A model generated the notes under the pieces. It worked only from the letters and a program-made list of their open reading frames with translations. It did no database searches and was not told where the DNA came from. Position numbers and translations under genes: made by a program. 64,000 bases of DNA from Anaerolineaceae bacterium (GTDB lineage Bacteria; Chloroflexota; Anaerolineae; Anaerolineales; Anaerolineaceae), in assembly GCA_029265815.1 (NCBI GenBank), contig JAJUGU010000011.1, forward strand, positions 1 to 64,000. Reading direction: 5' to 3'. Positions within the stretch are counted from its first letter, which is position 1; the number at the start of each line of letters is the position of its first letter. This document shows, in pieces, positions 1 to 7,770 of this stretch.

Positions 1-1375
1 CCGCCGTAAACCATCGGCTCCGTTCATAACAAGTACCCTGCAGCAAGAAGCATCACGCAAGTTGGGATACACTGCCCGGCGTACCATGATGATCGCTCAG
101 CAACTTTATGAAGGTCTGGATGTAGGTGAGGGTGGTGCCACAGGTCTGATCACATACATGCGTACTGACTCAACAAATGTAGCCGAGATCGCCCAGCAAG
201 AAGCCAGAGGATTCATTCTGCAAACTTATGGTGGTGATTTTTTGCCCGAAACCTCACCGCAATATAAGACCCGCGCAGTCTCTGCGCAGGAAGCCCATGA
301 AGCCATCCGCCCAACTTCGGTAATGCGCCAGCCGGAGAAAATTAAAGAATTTTTATCACCCGAACAATTCAAACTATATCAACTTGTCTGGCAGCGTTTT
401 GTGGCTTCACAAATGGAAGCTGCAGTATATGATACTTTATCCATCGAAGTGACTGCTGCAGGAAGCCAACACTCATTTTTATTCAGGGCTTCAGGTTCAA
501 CGATAAAATTCCCCGGATTTCTGGTCGTCTATGAAGAAGCTCAGGACGAAGACCAAAAGACTGAAGAGACGGAGAATATCAGAATTCCTGCAGGATTGGA
601 AGAAGGACAAAAACAGAATCTGATCCGCCTGCTGCCGGAACAACATTTTACTCAGCCGCCCCCGCGTTATACCGAAGCCACGCTGGTTCAGGTCCTCGAG
701 GAGTACGGGATTGGCCGGCCGTCAACTTACGCGCCGATCCTTTCTACCATTCAACAGCGTGGTTATGTTGTGCGTGAAGCAAAACGTCTCTCTCCGACAG
801 AAACTGGAATTCTGGTAAATGATCTGGTAGTTGAGCACTTCCCTGACATTGTGGATCTTAATTTCACCGCCAAAATGGAATCGGAACTAGATCAGGTTGC
901 TGCCGGCGATGAAGACTGGAAAAAAGTGATCGGTGAATTCTGGTTAGCATTTGAGCCTGAAGTAAAGAAAGCACAGGCGGAAATGCCGGTCACCAAGTCT
1001 GAGCCAGAAAAAATCGGCCGCGCTTGCCCCGACTGCGGTCACGATCTAGTGATCCGCTGGGGGCGTTACGGCAAGTTCATCAGTTGTTCCAATTTCCCTG
1101 CATGCCGGCATACAGAAGCACTTCTCGAAAAGATTGGTGTCACCTGCCCTAAAGATGGTGGAGATCTGGTGCTGCGAAAGACACGCAAGGGACGAATATT
1201 TTACGCTTGTGCCAATTATCCGACATGTGATTTTACGAATTGGAAACGGCCTGTCGCGAACCCGTGCCCAAAATGCGGTGGTCTGATGGTGATCGCAAAC
1301 AAGAAGGAAGTTCAGTGTACCCAGTGTGAAGAGAGTTTTATGATCGAAGAAATCGGGGTCGCTATTCCTGAATAG
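1..1375 (+). CDS. topA: DNA topoisomerase I (5'-truncated by the window edge)
   Basis: Type IA topoisomerase that relaxes negative supercoils. The reading frame is open from base 2, so the N-terminal Toprim region lies outside the window and no true start is present. The visible part begins just before the family block TSTLQQEASRKLG. The active-site tyrosine is in GLITYMRTDST (Tyr codon at 155-157). The motif YGIGRPSTYAPIL follows near base 710. The C-terminus carries three zinc-ribbon-like repeats between about 1020 and 1335: the first has four cysteines (CPDCG...CSNFPAC), the second has lost one (CPKDGG in place of CPxCGG), and the third is CPKCGG...CTQC. Identification is firm. A weak hairpin terminator follows the stop codon. 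Confidence 0.97.
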   Translation, partial: RRKPSAPFITSTLQQEASRKLGYTARRTMMIAQQLYEGLDVGEGGATGLITYMRTDSTNVAEIAQQEARGFILQTYGGDFLPETSPQYKTRAVSAQEAHEAIRPTSVMRQPEKIKEFLSPEQFKLYQLVWQRFVASQMEAAVYDTLSIEVTAAGSQHSFLFRASGSTIKFPGFLVVYEEAQDEDQKTEETENIRIPAGLEEGQKQNLIRLLPEQHFTQPPPRYTEATLVQVLEEYGIGRPSTYAPILSTIQQRGYVVREAKRLSPTETGILVNDLVVEHFPDIVDLNFTAKMESELDQVAAGDEDWKKVIGEFWLAFEPEVKKAQAEMPVTKSEPEKIGRACPDCGHDLVIRWGRYGKFISCSNFPACRHTEALLEKIGVTCPKDGGDLVLRKTRKGRIFYACANYPTCDFTNWKRPVANPCPKCGGLMVIANKKEVQCTQCEESFMIEEIGVAIPE

Positions 1376-1386
1376 GCATATTTATT

Positions 1387-1409
1387 GCAACAGATTTCTT
1401 GTTGCTTTC
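1387..1409 (+). terminator. Weak intrinsic terminator after topA
   Basis: A 6-bp stem GCAACA / TGTTGC (1387-1392 with 1400-1405) with a 7-base loop is followed by only TTTC. It sits 12 bases after the topA stop. The short T-run makes it a weak candidate, and it overlaps a possible promoter for the next gene. Confidence 0.35.
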
Positions 1410-1430
1410 GATATGCTTTTCATCTACAAT
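1402..1430 (+). promoter_or_regulatory. Possible sigma-70 promoter for the 1454 gene
   Basis: TTGCTT (1402-1407), a 17-base spacer and TACAAT (1425-1430) lie just ahead of the AGGAG at 1441-1445. The leader would be very short, about 15 bases. The -35 match is modest. Confidence 0.4.
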
Positions 1431-1453
1431 AGCTTATTGTAGGAGTTGATAAA

Positions 1454-2527
1454 ATGGAAAAAATTAAGGAACTCATCAAACGTCCGCTTGTTACAGGGAT
1501 CATCGGTCTCGTTTTAGGCTTAATCATCGGACTTCCAGTGCTTGGCTGGGGTTTATGGCCGGTCAAATGGAAAGATGCTGACGCCAGTTACCTCCGTCAG
1601 GATCTAAAAAACCAATACCTTTGCATGATTGTTGACTCTTACAAGGTTAATAAAGATGCAAACCTGGCCAAGGCCAGGGTGGATTCACTGGGGGTTGACC
1701 TGGTATCCAATCCATTCCTTTTTGATACCCTGCAAGCTGGCGGTTGCAATTACTCTTCCAGCGATGAAGTGGTGATGTCGTTGAAATCTGCACTGCTTGC
1801 CGCGCAGCCTTCAACAGGCATGCCGACTACTGTTGGAACCACAGTACCGCTTCCGACTCAGGTGGCGACAACCCCTGCAAAAGGAAAGAATTCGGTTCTT
1901 CTACTCACCCTGCTGTGCGCTGTCTTTTTAATCATCGGTGGAGCGCTGGTCTATATCTTCTTCATTCGTAACCGCCGAACCAACAAAGATACCGTTCCAG
2001 CTCCTTTAGGAGAGGAAGGTGAAGAGTATTATGAAGAACCCGACCTTGAAACAGAATCCAAGTTCCCGGTCAAGACTTCACCTGTGACACTTCCTGAAGA
2101 AGGGCCTGTGGCTCATTTCATGACCACTTATGTGATCGGTGATGACCTTTATGACGATAGTTTCAGTATTGACGCTCCCAATGGTACCTTCCTGGGTGAA
2201 TGTGGAGTGGGTATCTCTGATACCATCGGGGTTGGCGATCCAAAGAAGGTAACCGCTTTCGAAGTCTGGTTATTTGATAAGAACGATATTCAAACAGTTA
2301 CCAAAGTATTGATGAGTTCCCATGCTATGAACGATACGGGAATCCGCCAGCGTCTGGCGATGAAGGGTGAACCCATTCAGGTGGAACCCGGCCAGCAAAT
2401 CTTACTCGAGACCGCAACCTTACAGCTCGAAGCCAGAGTCGTTGAAATGGTTTATGGGCAGGGTGCTTTACCTTCAGGCAGCTTCTTTGAACGCCTTACA
2501 CTGGAAATGTCAGTATGGCCGAAATAG
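1454..2527 (+). CDS. Uncharacterised two-pass membrane protein
   Basis: I do not recognise this family. The 357-residue protein has a hydrophobic segment at about residues 11-36, an extracytoplasmic-looking stretch of about 110 residues rich in Asp and Lys, a Pro/Thr-rich linker (about 118-143), and a second membrane segment at about 146-171 followed by a basic stop-transfer NRR. The C-terminal half (about 175-357) is acidic at first and then looks like a compact beta-rich domain. The ATG at 1454 is preceded by AGGAG with good spacing. The gene stands alone between topA and a bidirectional terminator shared with greA. The topology (both ends cytoplasmic) is inferred from charge only. No function can be assigned. 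Confidence 0.85.
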   Translation: MEKIKELIKRPLVTGIIGLVLGLIIGLPVLGWGLWPVKWKDADASYLRQDLKNQYLCMIVDSYKVNKDANLAKARVDSLGVDLVSNPFLFDTLQAGGCNYSSSDEVVMSLKSALLAAQPSTGMPTTVGTTVPLPTQVATTPAKGKNSVLLLTLLCAVFLIIGGALVYIFFIRNRRTNKDTVPAPLGEEGEEYYEEPDLETESKFPVKTSPVTLPEEGPVAHFMTTYVIGDDLYDDSFSIDAPNGTFLGECGVGISDTIGVGDPKKVTAFEVWLFDKNDIQTVTKVLMSSHAMNDTGIRQRLAMKGEPIQVEPGQQILLETATLQLEARVVEMVYGQGALPSGSFFERLTLEMSVWPK

Positions 2528-2544
2528 CCAGGAGAAAGATGAAT

Positions 2545-2572
2545 AAAAATCCGGGTTAGAACCCGGATTTTT
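2545..2572. terminator. Bidirectional intrinsic terminator
   Basis: A 12-bp perfect stem (2545-2556 with 2561-2572) whose arms are A5-TCCGGGT and ACCCGGA-T5, with a 4-base loop, lies between the convergent 1454 gene and greA. The A-run and T-run on either side let it work on both strands. Confidence 0.9.
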
Positions 2573-2573
2573 G

Positions 2574-3041
2574 TTATTCAATACGTAGAATTTTTAGTTT
2601 GATCGACCCGCCCGGAGTCTGGACGGAGATTGATTCACCAGGTTTGCGCCCGATCAGTGCCTGCCCGATGGGAGAATCATGTGAGATCTTTCCTGCGCGA
2701 GGATTGGCTTCTTGAGGACCCACCACTTGAAAGGTTTCTTCATCTTCGTTTTCTTCCTGAATAGTAACTTTTGCACCAATCTGTACGACATCTGAATTAG
2801 CAGAATTTTCATCAATAATGATGACATCTCTCAAGACGTTGGTTAACTCCTGGATACGTCCTTCCATAAATGCCTGCTCTTCTTTGGCAGCGGAGTAATC
2901 AGCATTTTCAGAAAGGTCACCCATCTGGATGGCAGCTCTCAAGCGTTTAGCTAGCGCTTCACGAGCTGGTCCTTCGAGATATTTTAATTCGGCGCGAAGT
3001 TTTTCAGCACCTTCTTTGGTGAGATAGGAAGGTCTTTTCAT
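2574..3041 (-). CDS. greA: Transcription elongation factor GreA
   Basis: GreA binds in the secondary channel of RNA polymerase and stimulates cleavage of backtracked RNA. The protein has 155 residues, the usual length. The N-terminal coiled coil (about 1-75) carries the acidic tip GDLSENADY with Asp42 and Glu45, the residues that coordinate catalytic Mg. The C-terminal FKBP-like domain (about 80-155) includes SPIGQALIGRKPG. The start is supported by GGAG a few bases upstream. It is the last gene of a five-gene minus-strand operon (UbiA-family enzyme, mevalonate kinase, isopentenyl phosphate kinase, dGTPase-like, greA), 30 bases after the dGTPase gene, and ends at a bidirectional terminator. 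Confidence 0.97.
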   Translation of the reverse strand: MKRPSYLTKEGAEKLRAELKYLEGPAREALAKRLRAAIQMGDLSENADYSAAKEEQAFMEGRIQELTNVLRDVIIIDENSANSDVVQIGAKVTIQEENEDEETFQVVGPQEANPRAGKISHDSPIGQALIGRKPGESISVQTPGGSIKLKILRIE

Positions 3042-3071
3042 TCATTCTCCATAGTTACTATGTTCGTATTT

Positions 3072-4223
3072 CTAAGGCAGCAGTGAGGGATCGAACAATT
3101 TTTGATATTCATCCACTGCAAAGCGATCGGTCATGCCTGCCAGATAATCACATATTGTGCGTTCCTTGCCTTTTACCGCGATCTGTTCCTGAAATTGGAG
3201 TGGAAGCATCGTGGGTTCAGCTGCATACGCTTCGAAGAGTTGGGTAAGAACTCTTTCTGCTTTCTTTTGCATACGCACCACTCGATATTGGCGGTACATA
3301 TTTGCGAACAAGAAATCTCTGAGCTCCTTGTTCTTCTTACTCATGGACTCGTCGAATCCCACTACATTATAAGACAAGGATTGTAATTCCTGTAGAGTTT
3401 TAACACCGCTTTTTGCGATCGTTTCGCTCGAATTCTTGATCATGCTGCTTACCTGTAAGCCAATTAGTTCGCGAATAATCGAATGGCGTGTGAGGTCATC
3501 CAGCTGGCAAGATTCAAGGTTGAATTGTTCGACAACCATGTCCCACAGGTCAATACCATCCAGCATATCCGTGGTGATCATTCCCGACCGCAGCCCATCG
3601 TCAAGATCATGTGAGGTATAAGCCAATTCATCAGCCACATTTGTAATTTGTGCCTCAAGGTGACCGCGCAGGTGAGGATCGAATTCCAACGCATCGGTCT
3701 TGTCGTAAGCAGTCTCATGTTTTACGATGCCTTCAAGGACTTCCCATGAAAGGTTAAGACCTGTGAATTGTGGATAACGATGTTCAAGTTCGGTAACGAT
3801 GCGGAAGGAATGGTGGTTGTGGTTGAACCCGCCATGATCATGCATGAGTTCATTCAGCGTTGATTCTCCGGAATGACCGAAAGGTGGATGCCCCAAGTCG
3901 TGAGCAAGGCAGATGGTCTCAACGAGGTCTTCATTTGCTCCCAGCGCTCGTGCAATCGTTCTCCCGATCTGTGCAACTTCCAGTGTGTGAGTCAGGCGTG
4001 TACGATAGTAATCACCTTCGTAATTTATAAACACCTGGGTTTTATACTCGAGGCGCCGAAAGGCTGTGGTGTGCAGGATGCGGTCGCGATCACGCTGGAA
4101 GCAGGTGCGGTAATCTGGTTCGCGTTCAGGATACTTGCGCCCTCTCGAGCGATTGGCATGGACCGCATAAGGGGCGAGAATGTCATCTTCGATCTTTTCC
4201 AGATAAATGCGATCGAAATTCAT
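3072..4223 (-). CDS. dgt: Deoxyguanosinetriphosphate triphosphohydrolase-like protein
   Basis: HD-superfamily enzyme expected to hydrolyse dNTPs to the nucleoside and triphosphate. The metal ligands are visible: His79 in RLTHTLEV, His108-Asp109 in AHDLGHPPFGH, and Asp198 in NVADELAY. The N-terminal block RDRDRILHTTAFRRLEYKTQ is typical of the family. At 383 residues it matches the shorter bacterial dGTPase-like group rather than the 505-residue E. coli Dgt, so the preferred substrate is unknown. The start ATG at 4223 has GGAG upstream. It lies 9 bases after isopentenyl phosphate kinase and 30 before greA, so it is almost certainly co-transcribed with both. Confidence 0.93.
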   Translation of the reverse strand: MNFDRIYLEKIEDDILAPYAVHANRSRGRKYPEREPDYRTCFQRDRDRILHTTAFRRLEYKTQVFINYEGDYYRTRLTHTLEVAQIGRTIARALGANEDLVETICLAHDLGHPPFGHSGESTLNELMHDHGGFNHNHHSFRIVTELEHRYPQFTGLNLSWEVLEGIVKHETAYDKTDALEFDPHLRGHLEAQITNVADELAYTSHDLDDGLRSGMITTDMLDGIDLWDMVVEQFNLESCQLDDLTRHSIIRELIGLQVSSMIKNSSETIAKSGVKTLQELQSLSYNVVGFDESMSKKNKELRDFLFANMYRQYRVVRMQKKAERVLTQLFEAYAAEPTMLPLQFQEQIAVKGKERTICDYLAGMTDRFAVDEYQKLFDPSLLP

Positions 4224-4232
4224 ATTTACTCC

Positions 4233-5042
4233 TTATGAATTACGGCAAAGCCTTGTGCCGGCTTTTTGCCCTGATATTACTGCTGAAACAAGACCGGGTT
4301 CCAGTCCGGAAAATATGATAACCTCACGGCAAAACCCTTTTTCGACCAAATTGATCATAGCATGAACCTTGCTTTTCATCCCCCCTGTAACATCCGGGCT
4401 TTCAGATCCATTTAGATTTTTATCGAGGTTACTGATGGTTGATGGGGTGATGGAGGGAATGATTTCCGTTCGTTCTGGATAATCCTTCCACACCCCGGGT
4501 TCGATTCCAGATAACAGGATCTTTTCTGGTTCAAATTCTGCAGCAAGGAACTCAAATTGCTCTTCAGTGGAAAAGATCGTTCCGCCGCGAATACTATCGA
4601 AAATGACGTCTCCGTAAACAACCGGAACGAGACCGTGGATCAATGCTGATCGGATTTGCACCGTATCCCAGCTGTGAATCTTCCCATCTACGGCAAGGAT
4701 CTGAGCACAGGGAGAAAATGAAATTGCCGGAATACCCGCCTTATGTAGGGCTTTCATTACCAGAAAGTTCAAAGAAATAGCTTCTCTCCAAACCTCGATA
4801 AAACCCAGCCATTCCTGAGGAGTGGTCACTCGCTGACGGGTTTGATACTTCTGAGCTGGAATATGGCCGAAAGATCCTGAACCGTGTCCGATCATAAGGC
4901 GTAATTGTGGATTTGAAATCAAAGCGGATGTAATTTCTTGTGCAATTCGTTCTAGAACATCCTGCCGGACGGTATGAGGTTTGTCTTTATCGGTTATGAG
5001 AGAACCACCTAATTTTAAAAAAACGAGATTGTTCATCAGCAT
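4233..5042 (-). CDS. Isopentenyl phosphate kinase
   Basis: Amino-acid-kinase-fold enzyme that phosphorylates isopentenyl phosphate to isopentenyl diphosphate, the last step of the archaeal-type mevalonate branch. Diagnostic features are LKLGGSLITDK at 9-19, the Gly-rich loop ending in the family's signature histidine (IGHGSGSFGH, His60), and DVTGGMKSKV near residue 220. This histidine separates the family from glutamate and aspartate kinases. Two starts are possible: ATG 5042, or ATG 5036, which overlaps the stop of mevalonate kinase by one base as in TGATG coupling. The neighbouring mevalonate kinase strongly supports the assignment. A phosphomevalonate decarboxylase, needed to make the substrate, is not in the window. 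Confidence 0.9.
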   Translation of the reverse strand: MLMNNLVFLKLGGSLITDKDKPHTVRQDVLERIAQEITSALISNPQLRLMIGHGSGSFGHIPAQKYQTRQRVTTPQEWLGFIEVWREAISLNFLVMKALHKAGIPAISFSPCAQILAVDGKIHSWDTVQIRSALIHGLVPVVYGDVIFDSIRGGTIFSTEEQFEFLAAEFEPEKILLSGIEPGVWKDYPERTEIIPSITPSTISNLDKNLNGSESPDVTGGMKSKVHAMINLVEKGFCREVIIFSGLEPGLVSAVISGQKAGTRLCRNS

Positions 5043-5995
5043 GCTCCATCTGTTGATGGGATCAATGTAACTAACGTCCGGGCAGCTCCACTTTTCAAAA
5101 GCTTTTGAGCGATTTGCTGTGCCTGTTCAGGATTCGCAAAAACGATGATGTTCCCACCCAGACCGCCTCCTGAGAGTTTTGCCCCATGCGCGCCAGCCTG
5201 CATTGCAACATTTACCAGTTGATCCAACGCCAGGTTGGATACCCCGATACGCTGTAATAATTCGTGGTTGCGGGTTAGCAGAGGGCCGATTTCATCAAGA
5301 TGACCTGTTTCAAGATCTCTGCGGATTTGTAGGGTAAGCTGGCCGATTTCACGAAAAATGGCTTCAAATCCATCTCTGTCCATTTCCCAGCGCTGCCTGA
5401 CCTGGGCAACAGCGCTGGCTGTTGAGCCTTTAATGCCTGTATCTGCAATAATCAGGGTTAATGGGCGGATGATCTTAAAAAACTCGATGGGTTTGTTACG
5501 CTGGAAAAACACCGGTGCGCCATAGGTGATCACTGTGTTATCAATGCCTGAAGGAGATCCGTGATGTAGTTTTTCAATCTCAAATGCAATATGGTTTACG
5601 CGATTGTTGTCAAAAGGGTGCCCTAGATAAGTGGAGATTGCCCTGACAAGAGCAACCGTTACTGATGCGCTCGATCCCAGTCCGGCCGATAATGGCATGG
5701 TGGTATTGATAAGGATCTCACACGCTGGAATGCGGTTGACCCTCAATTCTTGCATAACAAGGTTCACTGCAGCCCGCAACGGATTATCCAGTTCAAGAGA
5801 ATCCAGTGATCCATCAAGCGAGATCGATGGGGCTTTAATCGTTATACTCCTGGGAGGAGCTTGCGGTTTGGCGATGATTTTTACTGTTGTCGAAACCTGT
5901 AAAACGGGCAGGGCGATGGCTGGTGCTCCGTAAACAACAGCATGTTCACCGCAGAGGATGACTTTGCCTGGTGCTGAACAAGATATGACTGGCAT
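5036..5995 (-). CDS. mvk: Mevalonate kinase
   Basis: GHMP-family kinase that converts mevalonate to 5-phosphomevalonate. All three GHMP motifs are present: APGKVILCGEHAVVYG (8-23), MPLSAGLGSSASV (100-112) and KLSGGGLGG (about 273-281). The GEHAVVYG form in motif 1 points to mevalonate kinase rather than homoserine or galactokinase. The length of 319 residues is normal. It lies 7 bases downstream of the UbiA-family gene and overlaps isopentenyl phosphate kinase, so the three are translationally close-coupled. The start ATG at 5995 is favoured because it places the first beta-strand MPVISCSAPGK at the N-terminus as usual. Confidence 0.94.
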   Translation of the reverse strand: MPVISCSAPGKVILCGEHAVVYGAPAIALPVLQVSTTVKIIAKPQAPPRSITIKAPSISLDGSLDSLELDNPLRAAVNLVMQELRVNRIPACEILINTTMPLSAGLGSSASVTVALVRAISTYLGHPFDNNRVNHIAFEIEKLHHGSPSGIDNTVITYGAPVFFQRNKPIEFFKIIRPLTLIIADTGIKGSTASAVAQVRQRWEMDRDGFEAIFREIGQLTLQIRRDLETGHLDEIGPLLTRNHELLQRIGVSNLALDQLVNVAMQAGAHGAKLSGGGLGGNIIVFANPEQAQQIAQKLLKSGAARTLVTLIPSTDGAC

Positions 5996-6002
5996 GGAAA
6001 CC

Positions 6003-6875
6003 TTAGAAGATGTAAAAAATGATCAGGATGGACAATCCCCAGAGAACAATTGCTGCCTGAAGCGGCCGGTCAGTGAGCAAAAGCTCTTCTGGCTCTCCTC
6101 CGGCATTTTTCATTTTAATCAAAAATAAATAACGAAAAATTCCGTAGAGAACGAAAGGAATGGTCAGCATCATCACATGGTTGTCTGGTAGGTTGGGTGC
6201 TGAGAAAGTATACAGCGAGTAAGCAATGATTGTTGTTGAAGAAACGATGGTGATCAATTGATCGATAAAATCAATGGAATATCCAGAAAGGACTTTTCGG
6301 TGGGATTGAGGACTGTCGCTGACGAGCACCGACATCTCCGCGCGACGTTTACCGAAACCAAGGTAAAGCGCTAAAAGAGTCATGACCACATACAGCCACG
6401 GTGAAAAACGCTGTACTTCGATCACAGAAACACCTGCGGCAACACGCAGCACAAAACATGCAGCGATGACCAGCACATCGATAAGTGAGTAGTGTTTTAA
6501 CCACTTTGAGTAGGCCATATTCAAGAGGAAGTAAATCGCGCAGATGATCAGGAATTTAATCGAGAGGAAGTAAGCGCCCAAAAGAGCAATGAAAAGGAAG
6601 CCCAACCCGATGATCAACGCAGTTGATACAGGAAGTTTCCCTGCAGCAATGGGTCGGTTCTTTTTTAGAGGGTGATTGCGGTCGTATTCGCGATCAAGGA
6701 TATCGTTAATGATGTAAACACTGCTGGCAAGTAGGCAAAAGAGTAGAAATGCAATAAAAGTCTTTAAGAACGCATTTTCGTTGAGCAATTTACGATCAAA
6801 TACCAGAGCGGCAAAGATAAATGCATTCTTTGTCCACTGTTTTAGCCGCATTTCCTTGATGACATATTTAAACAT
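6003..6875 (-). CDS. UbiA-family prenyltransferase, decaprenyl-phosphate phosphoribosyltransferase-like
   Basis: Integral membrane enzyme of the UbiA superfamily with about nine hydrophobic segments in 290 residues. The first Asp-rich motif NDILDREYDRNHPLKKNRP (57-75, Asp58, Asp61, Asp65) has the HPxKxxRP tail typical of the phosphoribosyl-phosphate group, which moves phosphoribose from PRPP to a polyprenyl phosphate. That route leads to arabinose or ribose donors in actinobacteria. A quinone-type prenyltransferase is the main alternative but lacks this tail. It is the first gene of the mevalonate operon, so isoprenoid supply and use are encoded together. The start has no clear ribosome-binding site; an AT-rich box (TATATT) ends 6 bases before the ATG. 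Confidence 0.82.
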   Translation of the reverse strand: MFKYVIKEMRLKQWTKNAFIFAALVFDRKLLNENAFLKTFIAFLLFCLLASSVYIINDILDREYDRNHPLKKNRPIAAGKLPVSTALIIGLGFLFIALLGAYFLSIKFLIICAIYFLLNMAYSKWLKHYSLIDVLVIAACFVLRVAAGVSVIEVQRFSPWLYVVMTLLALYLGFGKRRAEMSVLVSDSPQSHRKVLSGYSIDFIDQLITIVSSTTIIAYSLYTFSAPNLPDNHVMMLTIPFVLYGIFRYLFLIKMKNAGGEPEELLLTDRPLQAAIVLWGLSILIIFYIF

Positions 6876-6880
6876 GGGAT

Positions 6881-6915
6881 TAATATATCATAACTCGTCT
6901 TTTCAAATGTAAAAT
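6881..6915. promoter_or_regulatory. Divergent promoter region between UbiA-family gene and tlyA
   Basis: Only 46 bases separate the two start codons. On the plus strand TAAAAT (6910-6915) ends 6 bases before the tlyA ATG. On the minus strand TATATT ends 6 bases before the other ATG, with TTTACA further upstream as a possible -35 for an overlapping TGATAT box. Neither side has a Shine-Dalgarno sequence at a normal distance, so both transcripts may be leaderless or nearly so. Confidence 0.5.
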
Positions 6916-6921
6916 TAAGGT

Positions 6922-7752
6922 ATGGAAAAGAACCGACTGGATGTAGAAATGGAGGAACGCGGACTGGCACAGAGCCGCTCATTAGCGCAAAAATTAATCA
7001 TGGCCGGTGATGTAAGGGTAAATGGTCAGGTGGTTTTAAAACCGGCCGTAAAGGTAACCCATTCTGATCAGATTGATTTAGTTCAGATGCCAAGGTTCGT
7101 TTCGCGTGGTGGTGAAAAATTAGTAGCGGCTCTCGAGGCGTTTGGAATAACAGATCTGACGGGGCGTACCTGTGTCGATGTGGGGGCAAGTACTGGTGGG
7201 TTCACGGATTGCCTGCTGCAGCATGGAGCCAAGAAGGTTTATGCAGTGGATGTAGGCTATGGTGTGCTGGATTGGAAAATCAGAAACGATCAACGCGTGG
7301 TAGTCATGGAACGTACCAATGCCAGGTACATCACTGGATTCGATGATCGAATCGATTTGGTCACTGTTGACGCTTCATTTATATCTTTATCTATTCTTCT
7401 GCCGGTAATCAGAAGCTGGTTTGGAAGTCTACCGGCAGAAGTGGTAGCATTGATCAAACCTCAGTTTGAAGCCGGGCGTGCGGATTCAGCAAAAGGCAGC
7501 GGGGTGATTCGTGACCCAAAAATTCACCGGGCTGTGCTCGAACGCACACTGGAATTCGCCCAGAATACGAATTTTCAAATACTAGGATTGATCAAGTCAC
7601 CGCTGACAGGGCCTAAAGGAAATATCGAGTTCTTGGTTTATTTATACTATCCAAAGAAGCGTGATCAGATTTTGAGTGAATTTATTACACCGTTATTTGA
7701 TTCTTACAATGATGAACCTCTAAACCAGTCTTCAGATTCGATAATGAAATAA
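6922..7752 (+). CDS. tlyA: TlyA family rRNA (cytidine-2'-O)-methyltransferase
   Basis: TlyA proteins 2'-O-methylate cytidines in 16S and/or 23S rRNA using S-adenosylmethionine. An N-terminal S4 RNA-binding domain (about 3-60, with RVNGQVVLKPAVKV) is joined by the SRGGEKL linker to an FtsJ-type Rossmann methyltransferase domain with the SAM motif VGASTGGFTD (87-96). The 276 residues match the family. The -10-like box TAAAAT ends 6 bases before the ATG and the only AAGG is 1 base away, which is too close for a normal ribosome-binding site, so a leaderless mRNA is likely. lepA follows after 18 bases. It is not possible to tell from sequence whether one or both rRNAs are modified. Confidence 0.94.
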   Translation: MEKNRLDVEMEERGLAQSRSLAQKLIMAGDVRVNGQVVLKPAVKVTHSDQIDLVQMPRFVSRGGEKLVAALEAFGITDLTGRTCVDVGASTGGFTDCLLQHGAKKVYAVDVGYGVLDWKIRNDQRVVVMERTNARYITGFDDRIDLVTVDASFISLSILLPVIRSWFGSLPAEVVALIKPQFEAGRADSAKGSGVIRDPKIHRAVLERTLEFAQNTNFQILGLIKSPLTGPKGNIEFLVYLYYPKKRDQILSEFITPLFDSYNDEPLNQSSDSIMK

Positions 7753-7754
7753 GG

Positions 7755-7760
7755 TATACT
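7755..7760 (+). promoter_or_regulatory. Possible -10 box upstream of lepA
   Basis: TATACT ends 10 bases before the lepA ATG, and the sequence between (TTACCCGATT) has no Shine-Dalgarno. A weak TTCAGA lies 18 bases upstream. Transcription from here would give a leader of about 3 bases. Confidence 0.35.
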
Positions 7761-7770
7761 TTACCCGATT

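Noticed and set aside
3873-4238. 121-codon plus-strand frame over dgt
   Set aside because: Antisense to conserved catalytic motifs of dgt, with no ribosome-binding site; a shadow frame.
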